DNA of 64,000 nt, from NCBI RefSeq assembly GCF_014898055.3, contig NW_023604295.1, positions 72,008,301 through 72,072,300 on the forward strand, read 5' to 3'. The notes below the pieces were generated by a model. That model saw nothing but the letters and a program-made list of their open reading frames with translations, ran no database searches and was not told the origin of the DNA. Below are positions 1-12,027 of this stretch, one piece after another. Positions within the stretch are counted from its first letter, which is position 1, and the number at the start of each line of letters is the position of its first letter. The translations under genes were made by a program, and so were the position numbers. Source of the stretch: Talpa occidentalis. Lineage: Eukaryota > Chordata > Mammalia > Eulipotyphla > Talpidae.

Positions 1-1416
1 TTTATAATCCTATAACCCATGAAATCTTTAACTCTAAACCCTGGTTAGTGACCAAATCTTACTGGGTGATTGTTGTGCTAGTAATTAAGAAAGGAATGAA
101 TAATGAAAATGTAAAATGCCAACTATTGGTCCCCTACACAAATGGTAAGGAAAATAAAAATACTTTGCTTCTTCTTATATATTCTTTTTATAACAGCCAA
201 GCCTATAGCGTGTGTCAGTGGCAGATCAAATATTAAAAGCAAATTTTAATAAGTGAGACTCAAAAAGGGATTTATAAAGCTCAAGGGATTTAGAAAGGAG
301 TATTCAGTTCAGGGAATTCCACAGCTCGGGGGCATAACAGGTGAATGCTCTGTTGCCCATGGATGAGAGGCCTGACAAGGGGGTTGATGAATTTGAGATT
401 TATTATTAGAAAGTAAGGACTGAGGGCACGTATAAATGGAGGCCAGTTCTGATAGGAGTGAAAGGGAAGTTCCATAGAGGTAATGAAAAACTCTGAACCA
501 AATTTTAAAGTCAATGTACTGACTGATAGCAAGTGAGTGTAAATCTGCCATAACTGAAGTAATGTGATTGAATTTATCGCCAAGAGTAAATGCATGGATT
601 GAGGCAGGTTGAACAATGGTGTGCTTGGTGAGTGTGAGACTTGGGAGAGATTCCCTATTAACATAATCTAGAAGTCACAACATTATACATTATAATGGTA
701 AAAGCAATGCAAGTACTTTAAAAATTAATAGTGGATTAACTGCCTTAAATCCTTGGAATAGCTCAATGATGGAGCTTTCCTTTGATAAAAGCTTTTAGAT
801 AGTTAACTGTAAATGATTTGGGAAAACAAAGAGTAATGTGGAAATAAAAATTTTATAAAGCAATCGCAATACCTTTATAAGTGCCATTTAAAGTGAAAAC
901 GGCAAAAGCAGCAAATAACTAGAGACGCACATTAACTGGTTATAGAGGAAAAGAAAGGGGAATGTATAGCATAAACGGTCGATGCTATTTGAGAAAAATT
1001 ATTTTTTATAATAAAAGGATGTTCTCAGTGCTAAGCAAGGGCTATTCTTACAAATAGAAAATTGTGTAGCATTGCACTGGGAAGTTAGGGATTACTCATT
1101 CTCCTTGCATATAATGTGTTTTGCTGACCCTGTTCTTTCTTGGGACTAACTCATTGACTGCCTGTGGACTTTAAAAGAGGCCCATTCACAGCAATGGCAT
1201 TCCCACTCCGTCTCCAAAGGCTTGGTAGAATCACATTCGAACTGTTCCTTGCTTTTACTTGTTCTTTCTTCTTCAGTAATGTTTGTAGATGTATCTATTT
1301 TAATAGAAAGTTTAGGTATCTGTGAGAACAGAAACATGCCATTTTTTTGTTGTGCTCAGTGTCTAAGGACATTGTCTAAAGATGTATTACAAAAATTTAC
1401 CTTCTTTGTAATATTT
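1..1416. other. Intergenic DNA, no recognised gene
   Basis: AT-rich DNA. The longest open frame (124 codons, minus, 290-664) has no recognisable domain, and its composition is what chance frames give. The stretch 250-660 has the degraded, G-rich wording of an old interspersed repeat, but I cannot name the family. No exon, RNA gene or promoter could be supported. Confidence 0.6.
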
Positions 1417-1478
1417 TTTTAAAGATTGATTTGTGCATTCATGGAGGAGTTGGAGTATAGGCCAGAGGGGCAGAGTGG
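1417..1478 (-). mobile_element. SINE 3'-end fragment (Rhin-1-like, subfamily B)
   Basis: The T-rich run, then an AAAGATT-type tail and a GTATAGGCCAGAGG stretch, match the 3' 60 bp of subfamily B copies elsewhere in the window, for example 8270-8533. The rest of the SINE is absent. It abuts an older LTR-like relic, so it is a truncated or deleted copy. Confidence 0.55.
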
Positions 1479-1678
1479 GGGGCAGTATTGGGAAGCCCAA
1501 AATCAAGATGTGGGCGGATCTGGCGTCTAACACAGACTTATTTTCTGATTTATATAGAACTGTCAACTCTCTGTGTCCTCACATGGTGGAAAGGAGGAGA
1601 ACCTGAGGTCCCTAAATAATACCATTCATTAGGGTTCCACCTTCGTGGCCTAATCATTTCTGAAAGGCACTACTTATT
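1479..1678 (+). mobile_element. MaLR-type (MLT1/MST-like) LTR relic, left part
   Basis: The words CTGTGTCCTCACATGGTGGAAAGG, split here by position at about 1571-1594, then a 'GGGTTCCACC..CGTGGCCTAATCA' block at 1633-1654 are the familiar 3' half of mammalian MaLR LTRs. The relic is cut by a SINE and resumes at 1946. The family call is from memory and the divergence is high. Confidence 0.5.
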
Positions 1679-1945
1679 TTTTTTTTAAGATTTATTTGTT
1701 TTTTTTATACAAGCACTGGGTACAGTCAGAAGCACGGAAGGGTGAGAGAATTCACCAGAGCCAGAGCGGGCAACAGAACAGGCCGACCAATGAAATACAC
1801 TGCTGAGGGGAGCAGTAGGTGCGGCAAGAAAGGTCTGCACGCCATGTGGGACCCTCGCTGGCAGCTGGGGATGGAACCGGTGCTGCAGAGGCTGTGGGCA
1901 GCATTGCAGCCCAGCGCTCAACCTCTGCGCCACCGGGGGAGGCCC
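1679..1945 (-). mobile_element. tRNA-derived SINE, Rhin-1-like, subfamily A
   Basis: Near full-length copy inserted in the MaLR relic. The flanking target-site duplication is GAAAGGC(A/C)CTAC(T/C)TATT at 1662-1678 and 1946-1962, with two mismatches. Subfamily A is marked by GGGTACAGTCAGAAGC near the tail and by a GTGGGACCCTC block in the body. Open frames across it (1685-1933 minus, 1742-2023 plus) are read-through of repeat DNA and not genes. Confidence 0.85.
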
Positions 1946-2040
1946 GAAAGGCCCTACCTATTACTTACAAATTCCATCACTTTGGAGCTAGGATTTCAAT
2001 ATATAACTTTTCAGGAGACATAAATGTTTATAAACATCCT
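1946..2040 (+). mobile_element. MaLR-type LTR relic, right part
   Basis: After the SINE, the sequence continues 'ACAAATTCCATCACTTTGG..' and 'GGATTTCAATATATAA..', which corresponds to the 3' end of MaLR LTRs. It is the continuation of the relic at 1479-1678. Confidence 0.4.
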
Positions 2041-2159
2041 ATGAACACTTTTCCATGATCATTTATGGTTATAATAAATGGACATAGTTGAAGAATATAT
2101 TTTGGGTATAGTAAAAGAGAAAATAAGATAAAAGTTCCAATTATTAAATAATTTGTTTT

Positions 2160-2600
2160 ACTCTTTCAATGTATTCATGAGCTATTATTGACAATCTGTT
2201 TTGTGCCAGACACTCTTCTATTTATTTATTTATTTTTAGATGTATTTATTTATTTATACAAGCACTGGGTACAGTCAGAAGCGCAGGAGAGTGAGAATTC
2301 ACCAGAGCCAGAGCAGGGAACAGAGCAGGCAGACTGAGGAAATACACTGCTGAGGGGAGCAGCAGGCGGCAGGAGAGGTCTGCGTGCATGTGGGACTCTC
2401 ACCAGTGGCCGGGGATTGAAGCAGCGCTGCAGAGGCTGCGGGCAGCTTCGCAGCCCAGCACTCAACCGCTGCGCCACCGGGGAGACCCCAGACACTCTTT
2501 TAAATGCTTGAGATATATAATTGAACTAAACTGACAAAATTCCTTGCCTTTGTATAATTTACATTCTAGTTGGAGGTAAGAGATGATAAAAACCACAAAA
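2160..2600 (+). mobile_element. Ancient LINE/SINE-like relic split by a SINE
   Basis: The wording 'TGTGCCAGACACTCTTCTA' before the SINE, and 'AAATGCTTGAGATATATAATTG..' with 'TTACATTCTAGTTGGAGG' after it, matches a widespread ancient mammalian repeat (L2/MIR-age). The exact family is not certain. A subfamily A SINE sits inside it at 2221-2487. Confidence 0.4.
2221..2487 (-). mobile_element. tRNA-derived SINE, subfamily A
   Basis: Near full-length copy. The target-site duplication CCAGACACTCTT(C/T)TA lies at 2206-2220 and 2488-2502, with one mismatch. It interrupts an older ancient-repeat relic. Confidence 0.85.
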
Positions 2601-2758
2601 AGGATCCTATGTAACACATTATAAGGTAATGAGTGTCATGGAGGAAAGATCTAGACATGGTAAAGAGATGAGGAGGACTGGGAATGTAGCAGGGGTATGT
2701 GGGAAGTGTAAAGTAAGTTACACTTGTTAGGGACAGGGTGAATATTAAATTAAATTTT

Positions 2759-3030
2759 TTTTAAAGATTTATTTTTATTTATTTATACAAGCACTGGGTA
2801 CAGTCAGAATCGCGGGAGGGTGAGAGAATTCACCAGAGCCAGAGGGGAGCAGAGCAGGCAGAAGGACCGAAGTACACTGCTGAGGGGAGCAGCGGGCGGC
2901 AGGAGAGGTCTGCGCGCCATGTGGGACCCTCCTCCAGTGGCGGGTGAGCAGCCGGGGATCAAACCAGGCCGCAGAGGCTGTGGGCAGCTTCGCAACCCAG
3001 CGCTCAACCGCTGCTCCACCAGGGAGGCCC
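2759..3030 (-). mobile_element. tRNA-derived SINE, subfamily A
   Basis: Near full-length. The target-site duplication is TAAATTAAATTTT at 2746-2758 and 3031-3043, a perfect match and so probably recent. The body carries a small extra segment around 2940-2960 (GTGGCGGGTGAGCAGCC), a variant also seen at 56,194-56,474 and in 31,419-31,709. Confidence 0.85.
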
Positions 3031-3043
3031 TAAATTAAATTTT

Positions 3044-4408
3044 GAAGTAAGCAAAGGGGCTATTCATGAGGATTTCTGGGATCACATCAAGAAGGGATGA
3101 ATGAGGGAGAGAGTAGTACCATAGGTATAGATTTTCTGTGGTCTGGTAGACCACATTACAGTGATAGAAAACACATAGGCTTTTATTGTGAGTGAAATGG
3201 GGCATCAATAGGGGATTTTAAGTATAGGAATGACATGCTCTAACTTTATTTTTAAAAGTGACTCTTACTGGTATATTGGTAATAAAGTTTAGGTTACAAA
3301 GTTGAAATAAATATTTACTGAAGTCTAATATTCAACACACTACTGATTGCTGTAAATAGGAAGGAAAAGATACTATGAGGAGTAGTAAAACATGGAAAGT
3401 ACAGAACAAACAGTTCTTATGCTTCAAAATCAACTTGTTGGATAAGTTTTATTATAAGAAATATATATATGCACACACACACACATACAGAGAAAGAAAG
3501 TATGATATACAATGATTATAGGTGGTCTTTATCCATTAGCCTTTACTCACTAAAATTTTCTCTGGGCTTTAGTCTAGTAATTTGACACATTCTTGTGTAT
3601 TTCAAAGATTGAAACCCAGAGGGAAGTTAAGTGAGGAATTCCACTGCCATATGAGCTGCACCTGGATTTCCCAGATATTCAGATCCAAGTCTAGTGCTTT
3701 TTTCTGTAGTAGGACATCTTTTCTCTAATAATTCTATGTTGATTCTGCTAAAACAATCTTTAGAACCCAAGCAGCAGCTATTCTCTGGGTAGAACTATTG
3801 CGATGTTCTTTCTTAAAACATGCTGAGACAGCTCATCAGAGACTTTGCCCCCTAGAACAGATAAACATTGAAATTTGTTGTCACTGATGAAAATTATTTT
3901 GAAAGTCGAATGGGGGAAAATATCTTTTTTGGGTTGTGAGAAGATCCAAAGTTATATCTTTGAAATGTCAAAAGTCAATGAACTGCACTAAAGGAGTGAA
4001 ACAATAATCTGGATAATCAAAGCCATTTTTCTTCAGTTTCAAAATGCCAGATACAAAGAAAAAAAATGCTGCTTTCTAGGAGCAAGTAGTTTACTTTTTA
4101 GTAAGAAAATTTTGAAATTAGTTCATGTACTGAAAGCAAGATTGATGACACTGAAACAATATGTAAAACCATTTCTAGTGTGTGTTAAAATAATGGTTAA
4201 TTTTATTTAAAAAGGAACCAAAAATAACAGCAGCAACAGCAGAAAAGAGCAATGATGAAAGAACAAATATGCAAATAAAAATTCAGCAAGTAAGAAGGTA
4301 AAGGTTTATTTCTCTTTCAAAAGGGTATGGCCAATTTTCTGGTGTCACAATTCTTTTGCTAGAGCTCACTTAGGGATGCTGGATTCAGTCATCTTCATGC
4401 TCTACAGT
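3044..4408. other. Intergenic DNA with a short (TA)(CA) microsatellite
   Basis: 3044-3300 has old-repeat character, including 'GACATGCTCTAACTTTATTTTTAAAAGTGACTC'-like wording (split at about 3231-3265). An alternating purine-pyrimidine tract lies at 3463-3487. No gene-like structure is seen in the rest. Confidence 0.5.
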
Positions 4409-4625
4409 AGGGCTCAACATTTTTTTTTGTTTGTTTGTTTAAGATATCATAGAAATATTTTAGGCTTGATGGTCATACCATGTCCATGCCAAATCTTCAA
4501 CTCTGCTTTTGTAGTGTGAAAGCACCTGCAGATAGTACATAAGGGAGGGCATGTGGCTACATTCCCACAGACCATTTACAAAACAGGCAATGCTTCATTG
4601 GGCTACAAGAAATGATTGCAGGTTG
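4409..4625 (+). mobile_element. Non-autonomous hAT-type DNA transposon relic
   Basis: Blocks such as GAAATATTTTAGGCTT, CAACTCTGC, TAGTGTGAAAGCA and 'ATTTACAAAACAGGC' occur in the order expected of the common mammalian hAT-Charlie-derived family whose consensus starts CAGGGGTCAGCAAACT. A (TTTG) expansion disrupts the left end. Family naming is from memory. Confidence 0.5.
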
Positions 4626-6314
4626 CAAACTTGTTCTTTAGGTTACTGTCTGGGTCTGCATGGTTGAAATTGGGTCACTGAGATGTTAAAATAAAAGAAA
4701 GTTAGCAAAATGTATGCATGATGTTATAAGCTCAAAGTGGTATTTTGGCTTCTACTCATTTCATTAGTCCAAATGTAATAAAGTTGCTATACTTGGCTAT
4801 ATGGGATGTTGGGAAATGAGCCAAATGTAAAGAATGAAGAATAAAGGAGATTGGGGGACAAATTGCCACAAAGCATGATTTGCTTTGTATTGAAATCTTG
4901 TCAGTGATTACTCACTCAACAGATATCAATATGGTGATAATTCCATGTGATTATATGCCTACTGATATTTTAGGAATCTTTATATTCACTTTTATTATGA
5001 AAAAATTAAAATATATAAAAATATTGAAATTATAACAAACACCCAAATAACATTACTTAAATTCTATAATATGTGTTTTGCTACATTTGTTGGATGTATA
5101 TATATATATATATCAGTCCAAGTATACTTCTGTTTAACAGTAAACCCATCTTTTTTAAATACTTTCAAACTAATTTTCAGATATCAATGTACCTCACTGA
5201 GCACACACATCCTTAAATAATTAGAGTTCAATATTTGATTATACTTATTTTTATAGGTATAATTTATATTTTATAAATGAAAAAATCTCAAGTGTGCTAT
5301 TCAACAAATATTTAAAAAAATGTAAAACCTTCATACAGATTTAGAAATTTCAGTCATTTCAGAAAGATCTTCTGTGCTCATCCAGGTCAATCTCCCCAAT
5401 ATAATTTGCACCACAGAGTAGTTGTCACTATTCTAGAAATACATATAAATTACATCCTATAAATGACCTACACACCATTGTGCAAGGTTCCTTTCACTCA
5501 ATATATTCTTCTTGGACATTTTGCCCATGTTGTTGCATATATCAGTTTATTTGTATGAATATCTCGCAGATTCTTTACTTGTGTTCTTATTAATAGATAC
5601 CAGAATTTTTTTCAGAATTGATTTATTAAGGATAAAGTTATAGACTTTATTGAACAAGTTATTTTTGTTGATACACATGCACACACCTGCACAAACACAC
5701 ATAATGATTCAGTAAGAACAAAACTACTCTGTTTTGTTCTACACAGAGTTTACACAGTTCATGTATTAGTTTATGTAAATAGACCTAGATTGCTGTAGGA
5801 ATGGAAGGGGAGGCCATTTACATAGATTAAAATGGATTATTTTTCCTAATGGTCATCTTGATTGATGGCAAGTATTTAAAAAGGCATAAAAAAATCAAGA
5901 GATTTCTCCAAAAGTAACTCCATTTTAATTTATCTTGTCTAAAATTTGCCATTTAAAATAATTTCAAATATGCTAAATTAATTTTTGAAATAAAGCAAAG
6001 CATAAAAAATCTGTTACAAGAGTAAGCCAACATTAATTGATGTTTTTCTTTCTTTCCATAACTTTAATTCAAGAATTTTGGCAATATTGCCATAGAAGAA
6101 TGTCATAGAGAATGATGAAAGCAGGGTTACAGAAATAAGTAAGAGTTAAGGAGATGTGATAATGTACCATTTTATGATATGTTTTCTTTCTCCTCTCTTT
6201 TTCTGTCAATTTATTTATGTTTAGTACCAAAATATGAGTTTATTCTTGTATTCAAAAGAACATAATGAAAGAAAAATAAAAATGAAAATAGACAATAAGA
6301 ATTAAATCCCCTTT
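4626..6314. other. Intergenic DNA with a (TA)n tract
   Basis: AT-rich DNA without recognisable genes. A short (TA)n microsatellite lies at about 5095-5113, and scattered CA-rich words lie at 5670-5702. No open frame reaches 60 codons. Confidence 0.55.
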
Positions 6315-6332
6315 AAAAAATTAGTCATTACA

Positions 6333-6990
6333 TCCAGTCATCTACTTTTGGGCATTTGGGTTGTTTCCAAAGCTTAGCTATTGTAAACAGTGCTGCTATA
6401 AACATAGGGGTGCAGGTGCTCTTTGGAATTGATGTTTCTGTGTCCTTTGGGTAAATACCTAGGAGTGGAATTGCTGGATCATATGGAAGCTCTATGTTTA
6501 GTAGGTCCAGAAATCTCCACACAGCTCTCCATAGTGGTTGGACCAGTTTGCACTCCCACCAACAGTGCAGAAGAGTTCCTTTTTCTCCACACCCTCGCCA
6601 ACATTTGTTGTTGCTAGTTTTTTTAATATGTGCCATTCTCACAGATGTGGTACATATATACCATGGAATATTACTCAGCATTCAAAAAAGATAAACACAT
6701 GCAATTTGCAGCAACATGGATGGCGCTGGAAGGGATCATGCTCAGAGAAATAAGCCAAAAAGAAAAAGAAAAATACCGGATGGTCTCACTCATAGCAGGA
6801 ATCTAGAAAACTTAAATAAGGGACCAGGAAAATGAATATAAGAAAGTGAAAATCAAAATCAACAAAAAACTATGAACCAGAGACCCTTTTTGGGGGGGTG
6901 GGGGGCGGGAGGGGAAGGATTGGGGTCAGAATGGGGCGTTTGCAATTGTATGGGGGAATATGAAAATAAAATTTAAGATTAAAAAAAAAA
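6333..6990 (+). mobile_element. L1, 5'-inverted (twin-primed), young
   Basis: The right part (about 6645-6990) is L1 in plus orientation. It holds the last codons of ORF2, which stay open to a TAG at 6804-6806, a G-rich short 3'UTR and an A-tail ending at 6990. The left part (6333 to about 6643) is the immediately upstream ORF2 segment in reverse orientation, readable on the minus strand as the Cys/His-rich C-terminal segment ([15 protein letters not shown]). The two parts abut with only a few consensus bases missing. A perfect duplication, TTAGTCATTACA, flanks the whole at 6321-6332 and 6991-7002. This is the textbook result of twin priming during L1 insertion. The lack of frameshifts suggests a fairly recent event. 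Confidence 0.9.
6804..6990 (+). other. L1 3'UTR with G-rich tract and A-tail
   Basis: The stretch following the ORF2 stop is under 190 bp. It holds a G-run cluster (6891-6916) able to form a quadruplex. The same G-rich tract, in more or less decayed form, lies at the same place in the copies at 12,881, 20,155 and 24,548. A polypurine tract in the 3'UTR is a known L1 trait. Confidence 0.7.
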
Positions 6991-7061
6991 TTAGTCATTA
7001 CAGATATTAATTTTCCAGAAGCTTAGCAAGGAGTTTTTATGGTAACCATCCAAATATGTCT

Positions 7062-7146
7062 TTCTGCCCATCCATCCATCCATCTGTCCATACATCCACC
7101 CATCCACACATGCACCCACTCACGCACCTACCTATCTTTCTACCTA
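7062..7146 (+). repeat. (TCCA)n/(CCAT)n imperfect microsatellite
   Basis: Repeats of CCAT lie at 7067-7084 and then degrade into CCAC/CTAC/CTAT units. A simple sequence repeat with no coding potential. Confidence 0.85.
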
Positions 7147-8226
7147 ACTATATTTATTTTTAAATGGCACAATTACTCTTACACAAATGTAAAATGAATA
7201 TATGGTAAAATTTTGGTTTGGCTTATGATTAATGATGTTAGTCAAGCAGATATTAAAATTGATTCAAGGAAAATTCAAAGAACGGACGCATTTATAAATC
7301 AGGAATATTGAAAATGAATGAGCAAATGACACAAAACTGGCTTTTTCTCTGTGAAGGAGGGAAATCAATTGAACTTTTGCCTAACAGAATTTATTTGCCT
7401 TGTCGGTAGGCAAGAATTGTTTTTCATTGCTTTCAGTTATTTACAATGTATGGAGTTTTAAAATAGCTAAAAGGCAATGAAAGGCACAGAACTACCTTAC
7501 ATTCAGAATCAGCAATCCATAAGAATGTGTTCTAAACAATGGATAATTGTTCATTGAAGTAGATTATTGTCATCTATCTGTCTATCTGGCAATCATCTAT
7601 AATGCATCTATATTGACTTATTGAAAAAAACTAGTAATCAAATTATGTGGTTGATATTTCTAGCCTATAAATAAAAAGCCAAAATAAGAGGTAAATCAAG
7701 TATTTATTTGGGATTAAAGAATTGTAATTGGGTATACAATTTCAAGTATAAAACTAAAATATCCCCTGAGAAATTGGTGTTTTTTATGATAATAAAATTA
7801 TGTGATTAGATAAGTGGTTAAAAAATGTTAATGTTAACAGGCTTAAATTATTCTTGGCTACACATAATTGGTTACTGATTCTGTCCTCTGGCAAAAGTCT
7901 ATAATCATTAGTCTCTGTGATTAGGATGCCCATTTACCTTTTGGGACATCAAACAATGATTTGTGACACAACTGCAGTTTTGAATCAATAAAACATCTTC
8001 TGATCCAGTACAAATGACCATTCTGGCCTTATTTTAAAATGGTTCCACTTATGTCTGTTTTCACTTTATAATCTCTCTCAGAAATCATTAAAATTCTAGG
8101 AGAAACTATACGGTCAGTAGAACTAATATTGATTATTAGCCATATACTATAAATCTTGCATGCCTACATTTTGTTACTGCTTATTTCTTTAATCTCTTGT
8201 GTTAGTTAAGTAATAAAAATGCTATA
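7147..8226. other. Intergenic DNA, nothing recognised
   Basis: AT-rich DNA with a short (CTAT)-like patch near 7573-7586. No exons, RNA genes or nameable repeats. Confidence 0.5.
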
Positions 8227-8266
8227 AATTCCTACTAATACTCAAGGAATTCCTACTAATACTCAA
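8227..8266 (+). repeat. 21-bp direct tandem duplication
   Basis: AATTCCTACTAATACTCAA occurs twice with a period of 21 bp (8227 and 8248). It lies directly beside the tail of a SINE. Confidence 0.8.
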
Positions 8267-8269
8267 TTT

Positions 8270-8533
8270 AAAAATATTTATTTATTTATGCATACAAGAA
8301 TGGGGTACAGGCCAGAGGTGTGTAGGGGGTGAGAGGATTCACCAGAGACAGAGTGGGGAACAGAACAGGCAGATTGACTGAAATACACTGCTGAGGGGAA
8401 CAGTGGGTGAGTCAGGAGAGGTCTGCTGCTGCCATGTGGGTCACCTCCAAGGTCAGGGATCAAACTCGTGCAGCAGAGGATGAGGATAGCTTCATAGGTT
8501 GTGTGTTAACCCCTTGCGCCATCAGGGAGGTCT
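8270..8533 (-). mobile_element. tRNA-derived SINE, subfamily B
   Basis: Near full-length and more diverged than subfamily A copies. Subfamily B is marked by GCATACAAGAA(C/T)GGGGTACAGGCCAGAGGTG at the tail side (split at about 8288-8320) and by a body block around GGTCTGCTGC. Target-site duplication is unclear. A T-run of 17 bases follows at 8538-8554. Confidence 0.8.
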
Positions 8534-8781
8534 GGCAATTTTTTTTTTTTTTTCCTGTGAAAGACATTTTAACAGTGTTTTCTAGTGGACATGCTATTAT
8601 ATTTAAGTAGAAATGCAAAATAAAAAACAACAAACCTGCAATGAGTTTTTGAGTAAATAACCCTGCTAACTAAACTTCTGCATACCAGTGTGTGAGAGAA
8701 AATTATTTTTGAGCAGTCTAATCAGATGTATGCAATTATTTTTCAAGAGACTATAAAGTTTGATGGACTTACATGACAATT

Positions 8782-9046
8782 TCTTTTTTAAAGATTTATT
8801 TATTTATTTATACAAGCACTGGGTACAGTCAGAAGCACAGGAGGGTGAGAGAATTCACCAGAGCCAGAGTGGGGAGCAGAACAGGCAGAAGGACGAAGTA
8901 TACTGCTGAGGGGAGCAGTGGGCGGCAGGAGAGGTCTGCGCACCATGTGGGACCCTCCCCCGGTGGCTGGGGATTGAACAGGCACTACAGAGGCTGTGGG
9001 CAGCTTTGCAACCCAGCGCTCAATTGCTGCGCCACCAGGGAGGCCC
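8782..9046 (-). mobile_element. tRNA-derived SINE, subfamily A
   Basis: Near full-length with a perfect target-site duplication CTTACATGACAATT (8768-8781 and 9047-9060). The 124-codon plus frame and the 103-codon minus frame across it are repeat read-through. Confidence 0.9.
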
Positions 9047-9060
9047 CTTACATGACAATT

Positions 9061-11912
9061 TATATGGTAAAAAAGAAAACAAGCAAAATATCTCACTTCC
9101 ATGAAAGGCAAATGGATATACTTTGTGATAGTTTTCTGTTCATGTAGTGAGAAATCTGTAAATTACCTTTGCTAGGTATGTATTCACAGTTCAAAAGATC
9201 AGAAAGTTCAAGACTTTAAATCGTAAAATAAAAAGGATTGGCTTCTCATCTGGCCTGATGTATTTTCAAGAAAATGCCTTTAGGGAAGGGGCCTGGGGAA
9301 GAAGCTCCTTTTTCTCTATTTATTAACAAAGAAAATTTCATCATTTTACCTTTATATAAAGTATCAAAACCCAGTGCAAGTTTTAGCCAAACTAGTACAA
9401 AAAATGATCAAAGAACAAAGCTTCATGTCCTGTCACTTTGTAAGAACAACAAAATATGTAATTGCTTTTATTTTATTTCTGCTACACAGAGAAAAGACAT
9501 ATCATTAAAGCATTAGCACCTAGTACAATTATTTTATAATTAAAGCAGTATCTAGTCCTAATTTGTATTATTTATCACCTTAGAAAAGATCATAAAAGCT
9601 TCCCTATATCCTTTGTTGTATACAAGTGAATTCTAAATAGCTCCTGCCCCTCTCACTTTAATCAGTACATATGGGCATTTGACAAAGGGGGATTTTAATT
9701 TTAATTTCTTTGCTCCAACAGATTCTTAATTTTTGGAGTGAAATTATTGAATTTGTCATTTTTATTCTTGCTATTTCTTCCCTGGATATTTTCATTTTGA
9801 CAGGCAATTTCTTTGAAATAAAATTAAATAGTTTCCTTTCCCATTAAATCTACTATTGTCTGAAGCCTAATCAAAACATGATTTTCTAACGAGTTTTAAC
9901 TATGGCAATGAACAATGAATTTGGATAAACAGAAGAAGCTGTGCTGGGTGAAAAACATGATCTCTGAAATATTTCAATTTAAATGATCACTGTAGGAGAC
10001 AGTTTATGAAGTTGCCATTTACAGTAGAGCACTGTATTGATACAATCTAGCAAAATGCCAATTAGATTTTCAACTCATGTTACTGAAATGTGAACTATAA
10101 TGATCCCTGTCCAGTTTCAATCAATGTGAAATGGTATTCTTTATGCAATGGAGAGAAGAGAGTTCATTGTGGCATAAACACACAGACTCTGTTATGCTAA
10201 AATCAAATGTAACATCTGTAATTTTTATTAAGTGATTAAACTATTTTTTAAATAATTATTTTAGGGCTGAAACAATTTATTTTAAAAATGTGTTGTTGAG
10301 CAAGTTTTGCTTGAATTTTTTAGTAATGTAATACCTTGATGAAGGTATTAATAAAAAACTCTTGCCGTTTTAGCCTTAATTAAAAAACAATTAAGTTCTA
10401 ATAATTTTCATCTTAGTCTCTCTTGAAATATTTTGAAGCCCTTTTATACTTACCAAAGTTAGGGGAATTAAATTTAGTTCAGAAAACTCCAAGGAAGATT
10501 TAATTTCAGAAACTTTAAACTTGTAAATATGTTGTAACTAATTTCTTCACATTCTTTAAAAATGCATCTCCAATAAGTTCAATAATTTTTTTTTATTTTC
10601 AGTATAGTTTGAAAATGTAATTTGAAAATCTGAAGTGAAAAACTAGTATGTGAAATGTAACTTAATAACTTTGCAGTACGTATTTGTTTATCCATAAACA
10701 AAGCACCTTACTTTTTCCTAAATGGTTTAAAAAATATATATTTTTCTTCATTTGGGACAAAGCTATAAGAGAAGATTACTAAATTATATTTTTAATAAGC
10801 CACATGTTTTACTGAGTACATTGTGAGAATTTCCCCATAAAAGTAAAACATTCTTGAAATCTTTTAATTATCTGTACCAAAACTAGAACTTCAGTTGATT
10901 CTTCTTTCACATTATCTCCATTTTTTTTTCATAGTGTACTGTACAAGAAATAATTTTAAATAGAGATCTGTTAATTAATTTCTGATCCTTTTCTATATGG
11001 CTTCTTTTTAAGAAGTAGATTTTACTCAGTCCAAAATAATATTTATAATCTTGTAAGCAGGTCATAGTTCTGGTAGTATTCATGAACCAACTATTATCAA
11101 TGCATTATTAAGTATTGTCTATTTAATCTTTGCCACTTTGATTATTACAAATTAAAATTACTTATATATTTTTTATTATTAATGAAATTTTCATCTGTCA
11201 TGTTGCCTTCTATTTTTTCACAGACTGTTTCTGTGTATGCTTGTACTACCCAACCAGATTCCATATATCTTTAATATAAATTTTATTGCAGGAAAAGAGA
11301 TGGTTGCTTCTTCCTTTCTTGATGACTAGTTTTAAATAGCTTTGGTGATTTCTAACTTTTTTTTCAAAGCTTGTCTCCTGGTCACCTGCATTTGCCCTTA
11401 AAAGAACTTTTTGAGATACAGTAGATTTATTCATGAAAAACTTCTTTCATAAGGTTTCTTCTAACTTGATCTCAAAGATCTCCAAAGATAAATAGGTATT
11501 TGGGTCACTTGTGTTGAATATTGTTCATTTGTTTTTTTTCTCTCTAATTTGCTTCATTCCTTTCTTCCCCTCTTCATCTCCAATTTTCTCATCTTTCTTA
11601 AGTTCAATTAATGCAGTTACCTCAATACACAAATAATTATGTTAAAGTAACCAATGACCCTCCAATTTATTTAATCCAGTGCTATTTCTCAGTACCCTCA
11701 GTTTTTTGAAGCTAGCAGTTTGGTTTTCCTTGAAGTGCTTTTCTTCTCTTGGAAACTCACTTACTTGATATTCATTTTAATTTGCAAACCACCAGCTTTC
11801 CATTTTCTTTCTCATTTTCTGACCTTCCAGTGTGACAATGCCTTGGTCTTGGTTCTTGTCTTTTTTTAATTCAGCATAAGTATTTTGAGATTTGCCAAAA
11901 AAGAAAAAAAAA
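9061..11912. other. Intergenic DNA, apparently low in repeats
   Basis: Almost 2.9 kb without any young repeat. Long AT-rich words are interrupted by complex sequence. No open frame above 80 codons and no recognisable protein. It could hold conserved noncoding elements, but nothing in a single sequence can show that. Confidence 0.5.
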
Positions 11913-12027
11913 ATTGCCAAAAAGGAAATCACAAAGTGAGCATTACAGGGAAAAGTGAAAGACAGTGGAAGGATTACCAAATCAGTTGTAGGTAGTCTTA
12001 TTCAGAATAAAAGCTCAATCTTGTGTA
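11913..12027 (+). repeat. Local duplication, copy 1 (pairs with 13,764-13,877)
   Basis: Starting with ATTGCCAAAAAGGAAATCAC, this segment is repeated at 13,764-13,877 in the same orientation. By eye there are about nine mismatches and one indel in 114 bases. It matches none of the mobile elements recognised here. Confidence 0.8.
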
